Shown one piece after another: positions 54,028 through 61,588 of a DNA stretch of 64,000 nucleotides (the first letter of the stretch is position 1; the number at the start of each line of letters is the position of its first letter). The translations under genes and the position numbers were made by a program. The DNA comes from Epilithonimonas mollis (GTDB taxonomy: Bacteria; Bacteroidota; Bacteroidia; Flavobacteriales; Weeksellaceae). Location: positions 1,572,279 to 1,636,278 of the forward strand of contig NZ_FRAM01000001.1 in NCBI RefSeq assembly GCF_900142325.1, written 5' to 3'. The notes under the pieces were generated by a model. The model made no database searches. It saw only the letters and a program-made list of their open reading frames with translations, and was not told where the DNA came from.

Positions 54028-54930
54028 TTATTCTTTGAGCTTAATATTCTTATTCTGTGGTGGAAGCGGAACATAACCGTCGTCATTAATCACTTTTGGG
54101 AACTCGTGGTTTTGCCATTTCGTTTTGGCGTCTTCTATGATTTCTCTGGAGGTTCCAACGAAGTTCCAATAAATATACCTCGGCTCCGGAAAAGGCTGGC
54201 CTCCGAAAATGTAAACCGTAGAATTCGGTTTCAAGGTAAAGTGGCAAAGCTTTGCATCTTTGGCGATCAGGATATGTTTCGGCGTGTAAAGGTTGCCTTC
54301 ACTTTCGATGTTGCCTTCCAATATATAAAGAGAAGATTCCCCGAAAAGATAATCTCCGAGTATAATTTCTCGGTCTTCCTGAAGTGTATTTTTAACTTCC
54401 AGAAAATAAAGTGGTGAATAAACAGGAACCGGAGATTTGCGCCCTAGAATTTCGCCCGCAATCAGTTTATAATTGATTCCGTTGTCTATCCAGCTTGGGA
54501 TATCTTCTTTGTTGATATGGAAAAATTCGGGTTCCATGGTTTCCAGTTCTTTCGGAAGAGCGACCCAAATCTGTAACCCGTGGAGATTCTTGTCGGTGGT
54601 TCTGAGATATTCCGGTGTTCTTTCGGAATGGGCAACGCCTTTTCCGGCGGTCATCCAGTTTACTGCGCCTTCTTTGATTTCGATTTCTGTTCCGATGGAA
54701 TCCCTGTGGATGATGCTGCCTTCAAACAAAAAGGTGAGTGTGGAAAGTCCGATGTGCGGATGCGGCGGCACATCCATATTTTCATAATCTTTGAGCGCAG
54801 CCGGCCCCATGTGGTCTATGAACACAAATGGTCCAACGCTTCTCTTCTGGGAGAATGGCAATAACCTGCCAACCAAAAAGTTGCCGATATCTGCTGCTCT
54901 TTCTTCTATTATCATTTCGATATTTGACAT
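54028..54930 (-). CDS. Pirin-family protein
   Basis: This 300-residue bicupin has the metal site in the N-terminal cupin at His57, His59, His101 and Glu103 (PPHPHIGLS, GVAHSE), at almost the same positions as human pirin. Bacterial pirins are iron proteins, some with quercetin dioxygenase activity and others acting as redox regulators. The C-terminal cupin lacks such a site. The physiological role here is unknown. Confidence 0.93.
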   Translation of the reverse strand: MSNIEMIIEERAADIGNFLVGRLLPFSQKRSVGPFVFIDHMGPAALKDYENMDVPPHPHIGLSTLTFLFEGSIIHRDSIGTEIEIKEGAVNWMTAGKGVAHSERTPEYLRTTDKNLHGLQIWVALPKELETMEPEFFHINKEDIPSWIDNGINYKLIAGEILGRKSPVPVYSPLYFLEVKNTLQEDREIILGDYLFGESSLYILEGNIESEGNLYTPKHILIAKDAKLCHFTLKPNSTVYIFGGQPFPEPRYIYWNFVGTSREIIEDAKTKWQNHEFPKVINDDGYVPLPPQNKNIKLKE

Positions 54931-55010
54931 AGTTTCATTTTTAAATTTGATTTAAAATTAATCATTTATTATTGAATAATTGTTATTAGGAAAGAAACCG
55001 CTGAATCTCT
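54931..55010. other. Gene-free stretch before repeat copy 2
   Basis: The gap between the pirin gene (54930) and rseP (55243) is 312 bp. It consists of an AT-rich pirin promoter side here, then repeat copy 2, then the rseP promoter. No ORF or RNA was seen in it. Confidence 0.6.
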
Positions 55011-55140
55011 TGCAGCCCGGCTTGAACGGAGCTCTTTTTATGTTGTTGCGATTCGTATAGTGTCTACTGACAGCCTAAGTTCGTTCGCAAGAACAGAAAA
55101 AAGCGGGAGTGGAGACGGATAAGCCTCCCAAATAAAAAAA
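55011..55140 (+). repeat. Dispersed repeat, copy 2 (long)
   Basis: It opens GCAGCCCGGCTTGAACGGAG and closes with AGCGGGAGTGGAG, then AAGCCTCCCAAATAAAAA. The middle includes the inverted pair GTTC...GAAC around 55079-55096. It is homologous to 53,207-53,290. Confidence 0.7.
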
Positions 55141-55184
55141 TAAGAATGAGTGAACATTTGGCAGAAAAAGGCGTTTTTTTACAT

Positions 55185-55216
55185 TGGTATAGTTTCTGAC
55201 TAAATGATTACCTTTG
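55185..55216 (+). promoter_or_regulatory. Promoter of rseP
   Basis: TTG (55185-55187) and TACCTTTG (55209-55216) are 21 nt apart. The rseP ATG is at 55243. Confidence 0.55.
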
Positions 55217-55242
55217 CGTACCTATAATTTTAACAACCGTCA

Positions 55243-56712
55243 ATGACACTTACACAATTATTTCAATTTATATTAAGTATCTCGATACTTGTAACTTTAC
55301 ACGAAATCGGGCACTTCCTGCCGGCAAAATGGTTTAAAACCAAAGTAGATAAATTCTTTTTATTTTTTGACCCTTATTTTTCACTCTTTTCCATGAAGAA
55401 GATCAATGGGAAATGGCAATACAAATTCCTTTCTAAAAACCAACCAACGGAAGAGGAAATAGAAATCGACGGGAAAAAAGTCCTTCAGCCTATAGATGTT
55501 TCCACGCTTCCGGATAACGACTGGAGAAAGCATGAAGGTGTCAAATACGGACTTGGCTGGCTGCCGTTCGGTGGTTATGTGAAAATCGCAGGAATGGTGG
55601 ACGAAAGCATGGACACCGCCCAGCTTTCAAAACCTGCTGAACCGTGGGAGTTCCGTGCGAAACCAGCTTGGCAGAGACTGATCATAATGCTTGGCGGGGT
55701 GACTGTCAATTTCTTTTTGGCCTGGTTAATCTATTCTTCTCTTTCTTATTTAAAAGGAGAAACGTACCACGATAATTCAAAATTCGAGAATGGAATTGCG
55801 GTTTCCGATGCTGGTAAAAAGATGGGATTGCAAACCGGTGACAAAATCCTTAAAATCGACGGAAAACCTGCTGACAGAATGGAGACGTCTACGATCAATA
55901 TGCTTTTTGCAAGCGAGGTGACGGTTATGAGAAATGGAAAAGAAGTTACCTTCCCAATCAATGAAGATGGTGTTGCAGAGGTTCTACATGCCAACCAGGC
56001 GAAACTATATTTCATGAACCGTTTCCCTGCGGTTGTTGATAGTATCCTTCCTAATAAAGCGGCGATGAAGGCCGGATTACAAAAAGGCGATGAAATCGTG
56101 GCTGTCAATGGAAAACCAACTGTCTACTTTGACCAGTTAACAGAAGAACTACAGGCTAATAAAGGAAAAGCTGTTGAACTGGAAGTTCTCAGAAATAAAC
56201 AACCTTTAAAACTGACCGCTAATATCGGGCAGGATGCTAAACTAGGTTTTGGCTTCGATGCCAATGTGGCTCAAAAGTATCTTGATCAATCCAAGGTTAC
56301 GAAAAAATATTCTTTCCTGGAAGCGATACCGAGAGGTTTTACGAGGACGATTGATGTTTTGACCATGCAGATCAAGCAGTTCAAAATTATCTTCAACAAT
56401 AAAACCCAGGGTTATAAAAAAGTGGGCGGTCCGATTGCTATTATAAAACAAATGCCGGAAACCATCAACTGGGAATTTTTCTGGGGTTTCACTGCGATGT
56501 TTTCTGTTTGGCTGGCATTCCTTAACCTGATCCCGATCCCGGGACTGGATGGCGGTCACGTGTTGTTTACATTGTGGGAAATCATCACAGGAAAGCCTGT
56601 TCCGCAAAAAGTTCTGGAAAACGCACAAATGATCGGTGTTATTTTCTTATTAGGCCTTATGGTGTTAATATTTGGGAATGATATAGTTAAGTGGATAACC
56701 GGAAAATTCTAG
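55243..56712 (+). CDS. rseP: RIP site-2 protease RseP
   Basis: RseP is an intramembrane zinc protease that cuts anti-sigma factors and signal-peptide remnants. The 489-residue protein has HEIGH at 20-24 in TM1, two PDZ domains (about 200-265 and 265-345, with TGDKILKIDGKPAD and KGDEIVAVNGKPT), and the third ligand region NLIPIPGLDGGH in the last part. Length is normal for Bacteroidota. It lies just upstream of tRNA-Asn on the same strand. Confidence 0.95.
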   Translation: MTLTQLFQFILSISILVTLHEIGHFLPAKWFKTKVDKFFLFFDPYFSLFSMKKINGKWQYKFLSKNQPTEEEIEIDGKKVLQPIDVSTLPDNDWRKHEGVKYGLGWLPFGGYVKIAGMVDESMDTAQLSKPAEPWEFRAKPAWQRLIIMLGGVTVNFFLAWLIYSSLSYLKGETYHDNSKFENGIAVSDAGKKMGLQTGDKILKIDGKPADRMETSTINMLFASEVTVMRNGKEVTFPINEDGVAEVLHANQAKLYFMNRFPAVVDSILPNKAAMKAGLQKGDEIVAVNGKPTVYFDQLTEELQANKGKAVELEVLRNKQPLKLTANIGQDAKLGFGFDANVAQKYLDQSKVTKKYSFLEAIPRGFTRTIDVLTMQIKQFKIIFNNKTQGYKKVGGPIAIIKQMPETINWEFFWGFTAMFSVWLAFLNLIPIPGLDGGHVLFTLWEIITGKPVPQKVLENAQMIGVIFLLGLMVLIFGNDIVKWITGKF

Positions 56713-56743
56713 TAAAAATTCAGAAAAAAGTTTCAGAAAAAAT

Positions 56744-56774
56744 TTTGGAGTTTTTAAAAAAGTTTCTATATTTG
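56744..56774 (+). promoter_or_regulatory. Promoter of tRNA-Asn
   Basis: TTTG (56744-56747), 19 nt, TATATTTG (56767-56774). This is the best consensus match in the window, 26 nt before the tRNA. Confidence 0.75.
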
Positions 56775-56800
56775 CACACGCTTAAAGCAAAAAGGAACAT

Positions 56801-56874
56801 TCCTCTTTAGCTCAGTTGGTTAGAGCATCTGACTGTTAATCAGAGGGTCGCTGGTTCGAGCCCAGCAAGAGGAG
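56801..56874 (+). tRNA. tRNA-Asn (anticodon GTT)
   Basis: The acceptor arm is TCCTCTT / AAGAGGA (56801-56807 with 56867-56873), discriminator G at 56874. The D arm has AGCTCAGTTGGT. The anticodon stem TCTGA/TCAGA encloses CTGTTAA, giving GTT, and the T loop is GGTTCGAGCCC. CCA is not encoded. Its 3' end appears to be the attachment site of the element on its right. Confidence 0.97.
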
Positions 56875-56885
56875 CACTGAAAATG

Positions 56886-56917
56886 AGACACTTACAGAAA
56901 TGTGAGTGTCTTTTTTT
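56886..56917 (+). terminator. tRNA-Asn terminator
   Basis: An 11-bp stem AGACACTTACA / TGTGAGTGTCT (one G-T) is closed by a GAAA tetraloop and followed by seven T. Confidence 0.85.
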
Positions 56918-56924
56918 ATATTTG

Positions 56925-56944
56925 TCACGAACATTTCACGAACA
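56925..56944 (+). repeat. Two direct TCACGAACA repeats, candidate integrase arm sites
   Basis: TCACGAACA at 56925-56933 and 56936-56944 lie one helical turn apart, 50-70 bp inside the proposed left end. Tyrosine recombinases bind such short direct repeats in att arms. Assignment is by position only. Confidence 0.45.
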
Positions 56945-56998
56945 AAAGTATTTTATTTTAATGCTATTTTTGTGTAAGAATATTTTAGTACGTTATCT

Positions 56999-57934
56999 AT
57001 GACTGACTTCTATATCGCAACATATATTCTAATGGTAACCTTTACAATCCTTGTCCCCTTCTATCTTGCAGGGCGGCTTTGGTTTGCGTTCAGTCCGTTT
57101 GCGATAAACTATTACTCCAAGGAAAGGGCAAACTGGTATAACGACTGGAACACCCAGCGGTTTTTAATCGTTTTGAATTTATTTTTGGTTTCATTGTCGC
57201 TTTCCTTTTTCTGGGGCGGGAAAATACTGGAAGATATCCATGCCGAGAAGATCGACTTTACCCAAATCCTATTCTATATCATTCTTCAAATTCTTGCCGT
57301 AATACTGTTCGAGGTAAAAATGGAACACCCATTTAAGCCAATTCAGGCATTCAAAAAATTCAAGAAAAACAGTTATAGCGAAAGGTTTGAGTTCCGAGAA
57401 AAGCAAGACGCGGCAGATAAAATAGAACACCATTCCAATGAGTTAAAAAGAGAATTTTTGAAAGTTGGCACTAAGATTTCAAACGAATTAAATAATCAAC
57501 AAATCATTTTATCTGAAACCAACGAACTCGCAAAACACAACAATAATATCCTACAGGAATCCGATTTTGCTTTTGAAATAAAAAAGAATCCGAATATGGT
57601 CATTGATGACATTTTGCGGGATTATTTTATTTCTAAAGATTCCGAGAGGGATTTATCGGACTTTTTACTGCGGAAGAAAAACTCTGGAAAGATTCTGTTT
57701 ACAAAGCCTGCAAGGAACGGCGTGAGCGTACAGCCTATTTTGGACTTTTTCTCGACCTTTACTAATGTTATGGAAAGTTGTAAATCCGGCACAATAACCC
57801 AAGCCGAAACCTGCAAAATTATCAACGCCGTCACCTCGGCAAAAGACAGGCTCGGAAATATCGCAGAAGAGCCAATAAACAGCAGGAACCTCTCAAAATA
57901 TCTTTCCAACAGCGATGTTCAGGATGATATATAG
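56999..57934 (+). CDS. Membrane protein with cytoplasmic domain, element-borne, unknown
   Basis: The 311-residue protein has three hydrophobic helices (about 6-26, 54-75 and 90-110), a charged linker with heptad character (120-190), and a C-terminal globular part. That part includes DDILRDYFISKDSERDLSDFLLRK, PILDFFSTFTNVMESCKSGTITQAE and ISSAKD-like helices. No family is recognised. It is the first gene of the element after the tRNA and ends at its own hairpin terminator, so it is separate from the operon that follows. Roles in surface exclusion or regulation are guesses. Confidence 0.75.
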   Translation: MTDFYIATYILMVTFTILVPFYLAGRLWFAFSPFAINYYSKERANWYNDWNTQRFLIVLNLFLVSLSLSFFWGGKILEDIHAEKIDFTQILFYIILQILAVILFEVKMEHPFKPIQAFKKFKKNSYSERFEFREKQDAADKIEHHSNELKREFLKVGTKISNELNNQQIILSETNELAKHNNNILQESDFAFEIKKNPNMVIDDILRDYFISKDSERDLSDFLLRKKNSGKILFTKPARNGVSVQPILDFFSTFTNVMESCKSGTITQAETCKIINAVTSAKDRLGNIAEEPINSRNLSKYLSNSDVQDDI

Positions 57935-57995
57935 TCTAAAATCCAAAAAAACATTTTCTCTTTAAAAATCATATTTGTCTGATAACCAGAATTAT

Positions 57996-58123
57996 AAAGG
58001 CGACAGTTAGTCGCTTTTAATGGTTTATTGACTAAACCATTATAAAACAAAACCTCCTATTGAACGCACATTTCTTTAGGTTGTTTTATTTTACAAAAAA
58101 CTTTTAAGTCGCTTTTAGGCGGC
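57996..58123 (+). promoter_or_regulatory. Multi-hairpin leader between the membrane protein and the HTH gene
   Basis: Three hairpins lie in a row: GCGAC/GTCGC (58000-58014, flanked A/T, a likely terminator), a perfect 10-bp TAATGGTTTA/TAAACCATTA (58018-58042), and GTCGC/GCGGC (58108-58123). GTCGCTTTTA is repeated directly at 58010 and 58108. Confidence 0.5.
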
Positions 58124-58166
58124 TATTTCTTTGGGAAATATCTTGGCCTCAACAAAATTCAACGAA

Positions 58167-58508
58167 ATGAAAGACCAAGAAAGACTAGCTGCGCTAGAAA
58201 GCCAAATGTCCACCTTGGTAAACTCGCAAAAAGAGTTTACCTCCAAGGCGCTACAGATGCTCGCCCTCGGAACCAAGAAGATCTATTCCAAGGAAGAGGC
58301 CGCGCTGTTCCTCAACCTGGATCCGGACTATCTCTACCAACTCAAACACCACGGCAAACTGAAGGCCTACAAAAAGAAGGGGCAAAAGAAAATCTACTTT
58401 CGCAAAGAAGATCTGGAAGCTTATCTTCTGGGGGATAATGTGGAGGAAATACAAAATGATGACTACGATGCATTCGAGCAGGAAATTCTGGAGCGATGGA
58501 AGAAATAA
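58167..58508 (+). CDS. Excisionase-like helix-turn-helix protein
   Basis: The 113-residue protein starts at ATG 58167 (an in-frame TTG at 58131 is less likely). A helical N-terminal segment (1-45) is followed by a MerR/HTH_17 winged helix: KKIYSKEEAALFLNLDPDYLYQLKHHGKLKAYKKKG, then KIYFRKEDLEAYLL. Such proteins bind DNA in excision or as small regulators of integrated elements. Its last 13 bases overlap the vapE-like gene, so the two are coupled. Confidence 0.85.
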   Translation: MKDQERLAALESQMSTLVNSQKEFTSKALQMLALGTKKIYSKEEAALFLNLDPDYLYQLKHHGKLKAYKKKGQKKIYFRKEDLEAYLLGDNVEEIQNDDYDAFEQEILERWKK

Positions 58509-59683
58509 CCAACAAGCCGGCTGAGGAGCACAAAATCCCTGTTCTGTACCAAACCGCTTCCGAGACCACTACCATTTTCGATATGGTGATCAAGTATCTG
58601 GAAAGCAAGTATGACCTTCGCTTTAACGCCATCGCCCTGGAGATAGAAATATCGCTCAAGGGAAAGGACGACTGGACAGAGCTAAACATCAACTCCCTGC
58701 TGATAGAACTCGTACAGGCCGGGATGCAGATCACCATGCAGAAGCTGGAGATCCTCGTTCGGAGCCACCTGATAAAGAGATACAACCCGATAGCGGAATA
58801 CTTTGAAAAGCTCACCGGCTGGGACGGCGAAGACCATATCAGGAAGCTGGCGGGATTTGTTCGGACCAACGACAGCGAAGCGTTCCGCTACCACCTCGAG
58901 AAGTGGCTGACCCGCGCCGTGCTCTGCGCCCTGAAGAAAGACTATGTCAACAAGCAGTGCCTCGTGCTGGCAAGCTCCAAACAGAACACGGGCAAGACCA
59001 CCTTCCTGCGGTTCCTCATCCCAGACGGGCTCGGGGATTATTATTCCGAAAATGTCACAGTGGACAAGGACGGCATCATCGCCATCTGCAAAAACTTTAT
59101 CCTCAATGCCGACGAGCTGGCCGTCCTGTCCAAATCGGATGTCAACACGCTGAAATCCTTTATCTCGATGGGCGGCGCAAAGGTGAGGGTGCCTTACGGG
59201 AGAAAGCCGGAGAACATGGACAGGATATGTTCCTTTGTTGCCTCCACCAACAGAACAGATTTCCTTACCGACGAGACAGGAAGCGTAAGGTGGCTGGTTT
59301 TCGAAGTTTTAAACATTGATTTCGCCTATGTGGAGGAAATAGAAATAGACAAGGTATGGGCGCAGGCGTACCACAATGCTTTTGAAAGAAAAAATTACCA
59401 ACCGGAAATGACTCTCTCGGACATAGAGGCTAATGAGCTGAGGAACGAGCAGTTTTCCCAGCTTTCACTTGAGCAGGAAATCGTTTCCGCACACTTCGAG
59501 AAATCGAAGGACATCAAGGATTTTCTTACGGCGACGGACATCGTTGTGGCAATGAACAACGCCCTGAATTTAAGATTGAACAACATCAAGGTCGGAAAGG
59601 CGCTCACCAGGCTCAAGTATGAAAGAATCAAGCATCCGAAACTCCAGGTTTACGGCTACCTGATCCGAAGAAAGATTGACTGA
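58496..59683 (+). CDS. VapE-family P-loop helicase/primase ATPase
   Basis: The 395-residue protein has the VapE core: Walker A SSKQNTGKTTF (Lys167), KNFILNADELAV with the acidic Walker B, a sensor-type VASTNRTDFLTDETGSVRWL, and the N-terminal NPIAEYFEKLTGWDGEDHI. VapE-like ATPases serve as replicative helicases or primases in phage satellites, ICEs and islands. The region is GC-rich, unlike the flanking chromosome. The downstream 273-bp gap with repeats and a Toprim gene complete a possible replication module. Confidence 0.9.
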   Translation: MEEITNKPAEEHKIPVLYQTASETTTIFDMVIKYLESKYDLRFNAIALEIEISLKGKDDWTELNINSLLIELVQAGMQITMQKLEILVRSHLIKRYNPIAEYFEKLTGWDGEDHIRKLAGFVRTNDSEAFRYHLEKWLTRAVLCALKKDYVNKQCLVLASSKQNTGKTTFLRFLIPDGLGDYYSENVTVDKDGIIAICKNFILNADELAVLSKSDVNTLKSFISMGGAKVRVPYGRKPENMDRICSFVASTNRTDFLTDETGSVRWLVFEVLNIDFAYVEEIEIDKVWAQAYHNAFERKNYQPEMTLSDIEANELRNEQFSQLSLEQEIVSAHFEKSKDIKDFLTATDIVVAMNNALNLRLNNIKVGKALTRLKYERIKHPKLQVYGYLIRRKID

Positions 59684-59722
59684 AAGAAAGTTTAAATCCT
59701 TGACATTCAATTTATCCTACCT

Positions 59723-59910
59723 ACTTACCTAAGTGGACTTACAGAACTCATTTTCAAATTTTTATGAAGGTAATAAAATAGATAAGACTTTACCTAAACT
59801 ACCATAGTTAAAGAAGGGATCCAATTAACAGGTAACAACAAGGTAAGTCATTAATTAATATAACTAACTGATATTCAATATTTAGGTAGGCAGGTATGGA
59901 AAAACGGTAA
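59723..59910 (+). repeat. Repeat-rich gap with GGTAA/TTACC motifs, candidate replication or control site
   Basis: TTACCTAA occurs at 59725-59732 and 59790-59797. GGTAA/GGTAG motifs recur at about 59769, 59831, 59842, 59885, 59892 and 59906, in both orientations. No gene lies here. Iteron-like motifs between a helicase and a primase gene would suit a replication origin, but they could also be operator sites. Confidence 0.45.
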
Positions 59911-59956
59911 AAACATAACTGGATATAAAAAAAATAAACTTTAAAAAACACAAAAA

Positions 59957-60874
59957 ATGAACTGCAAACAAGCGAACGAGAATATCAGCATCAAAGAAGT
60001 AATGGAAAGTTTTTCTCTATTCCCAAGCAAAGAACATCCGAAAACAGCCTATTATTATGCTATCAATCGACAAGAACGAACGCCAAGTTTATTAGTGAAT
60101 TATGTGAAAAATATTGCCTTTGATTTTGGCACTGGAAAACAATACGATGTCGTGTCGATAGTTCAGGAGCTCAAACAATGCACTGTATCCGATGCTCTTG
60201 AATATCTTTCTCGTTTCGATTTTTCTTATAAAAAGCCGAGTGTGACGGAAGCAATTACTGCTGAAAATACAAATCAAATTCTCGAAGTAAAGGAAGTTAT
60301 TCACCCGGCATTGTTAGACTATTTGAAATCAAGAAAACTCGAGTCACAAAAATCGGAATTGAGCGAAGTCTACTACCGGATTAACGACAAAAGATATTTC
60401 GGGCTCGGTTTTAAAAACGATTCGGGAGGCTACGAGATCCGCAGCAGGTTTTCCAAAATCTGTCTTGGAAAAAAGGATATCACCACGATAAAAAATAATT
60501 CTGAAAACCTAAAGGTTTTCGAGGGCTTTACCGACTACCTTTCCAATAAAATTTTAGAACCGGAAAAGACACCTTCCGACAATCTAATTCTGAACTCTGT
60601 CGCCATGGTTCACAAGGCATCAGGGCTTTTTGGAAATTATAAATCTGTCGAAATGTACTTGGATAACGACCGCGCCGGCGAACAGTGCAGGGATTCAATT
60701 TTGAAAATATTCCCGGAGGCAGATGACCGGTCGAATGAATATTTCCCTCATCAAGATCTGAATGATTTCCTGATATCACAAGAAGAAAAGACACTTGAAA
60801 ATAAGCTTGAAAAAAATCAAACAGCCATACACGAGCCCGAGGGAAACAGGAATATTTACAGGAGAAAAAGATGA
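59957..60874 (+). CDS. Toprim-domain primase-like protein without zinc ligands
   Basis: The 305-residue protein begins with the fold that precedes Toprim in Bacteroidota mobile-element primases (SIKEVMESFSLFPSKEHP, RTPSLLV, FDFGTGKQYDVVSIVQ). Here the Cys of a CHC2 zinc finger are absent (AYYYAINRQ). The Toprim domain has Glu189 (LKVFEGFTDYLS) and the DxD pair Asp236/238 (LDNDRAGEQ). It could prime DNA synthesis for the element or act as an accessory factor. The zinc-less form is, as I recall, frequent in this group. The C-terminal tail is Lys/Arg-rich. Confidence 0.88.
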   Translation: MNCKQANENISIKEVMESFSLFPSKEHPKTAYYYAINRQERTPSLLVNYVKNIAFDFGTGKQYDVVSIVQELKQCTVSDALEYLSRFDFSYKKPSVTEAITAENTNQILEVKEVIHPALLDYLKSRKLESQKSELSEVYYRINDKRYFGLGFKNDSGGYEIRSRFSKICLGKKDITTIKNNSENLKVFEGFTDYLSNKILEPEKTPSDNLILNSVAMVHKASGLFGNYKSVEMYLDNDRAGEQCRDSILKIFPEADDRSNEYFPHQDLNDFLISQEEKTLENKLEKNQTAIHEPEGNRNIYRRKR

Positions 60875-60981
60875 AGATTCATACAAGCCGGCCTGCGCAA
60901 AATAAGCACAGGTGGAATACTCTAAAAAAGCTGGGTAAAAACTTGCCATGTATTTAGTGCAAAAAGTACCCAATGTTTACA

Positions 60982-60998
60982 ACAAGCGTGGGGCTTGT
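60982..60998 (+). other. Candidate oriT hairpin upstream of the mob genes
   Basis: ACAAGC and GCTTGT enclose a GTGGG loop at 60982-60998, in the 238-bp gap between the primase-like gene and mobC. oriT sites usually lie just upstream of mob genes and carry such an inverted repeat next to the nick. No nick sequence was identified. Confidence 0.4.
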
Positions 60999-61111
60999 CG
61001 TAAAAATCGGGCTTTTTGGTTTCCTCCTATCGTCGGAAACGCATGTCTGGAACTACGATTCAAGCCCATAGTTTAAAATTATAAAAAAATTAAACACCAC
61101 ATAAACACAAT

Positions 61112-61588
61112 ATGAAAAATGACTTTTTAAAACAGTTTGTAAGACAGATTTCCGAGCAGCAAATTGCCAAGGTTGCAGAAGAAAAAAGAAAGAACCGGTT
61201 CCGAGAAATTGGTCGAAAGGGAGGTTTGAAAAAGAAGACGGCGAACCAATTTTCGAAGGTAGTCTCAGTTCGTTTTACCGAAAAGGAGTTTGAGAAAATT
61301 CGAAAGGAAGCAGAAAAATATAACCTGAAAATATCCAAATATTTAAGACTGATTTCTACCGAAAAGGAAATTAAAGTTAACGAGTTTCAAACCGATGCGG
61401 TTCTGTTGAATTACGGCAACAACTTTATAAGGATATCCAATCTGCTCAGGAACAGAGAATGGAACGAGTTTGAAAACAAGAAAGAGATCCTTGAAGAAAT
61501 TCACACCGTCACCAAATTAATCAGAGAATTCCTCTACCAACAAATCATCAAGCATGAACAATTCGGCAACGACGAGGAGGATCAGTAA
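61112..61588 (+). CDS. MobC-like plasmid mobilization accessory protein
   Basis: The 158-residue basic protein contains a ribbon-helix-helix-like region VSVRFTEKEFEKIRKEAEKYNLKISKYLRL and a C-terminal helical bundle (NFIRISNLLRNREWNE). This is the pattern of MobC/BmgB relaxosome proteins that bind oriT. The N-terminal 40 residues are Lys/Arg-rich. It overlaps the relaxase start by 35 bp, so the two are coupled. Confidence 0.88.
   Translation: MKNDFLKQFVRQISEQQIAKVAEEKRKNRFREIGRKGGLKKKTANQFSKVVSVRFTEKEFEKIRKEAEKYNLKISKYLRLISTEKEIKVNEFQTDAVLLNYGNNFIRISNLLRNREWNEFENKKEILEEIHTVTKLIREFLYQQIIKHEQFGNDEEDQ

Noticed and set aside
56875..57000. Integrase gene next to tRNA-Asn
   Set aside because: Neither strand between the tRNA and 58 kb encodes a tyrosine or serine recombinase; the first gene is a membrane protein.
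58903..59319. 138-codon open frame inside the VapE gene, other frame
   Set aside because: Long shadow frames are expected in this GC-rich stretch. The product is Arg/Gly/His-rich without motifs, and the VapE frame has clear Walker motifs.
58496..59683. VapE region as a phage-satellite (PICI-like) island
   Set aside because: The island has MobC and a relaxase but no packaging or capsid genes, so mobilization by conjugation is the better explanation.
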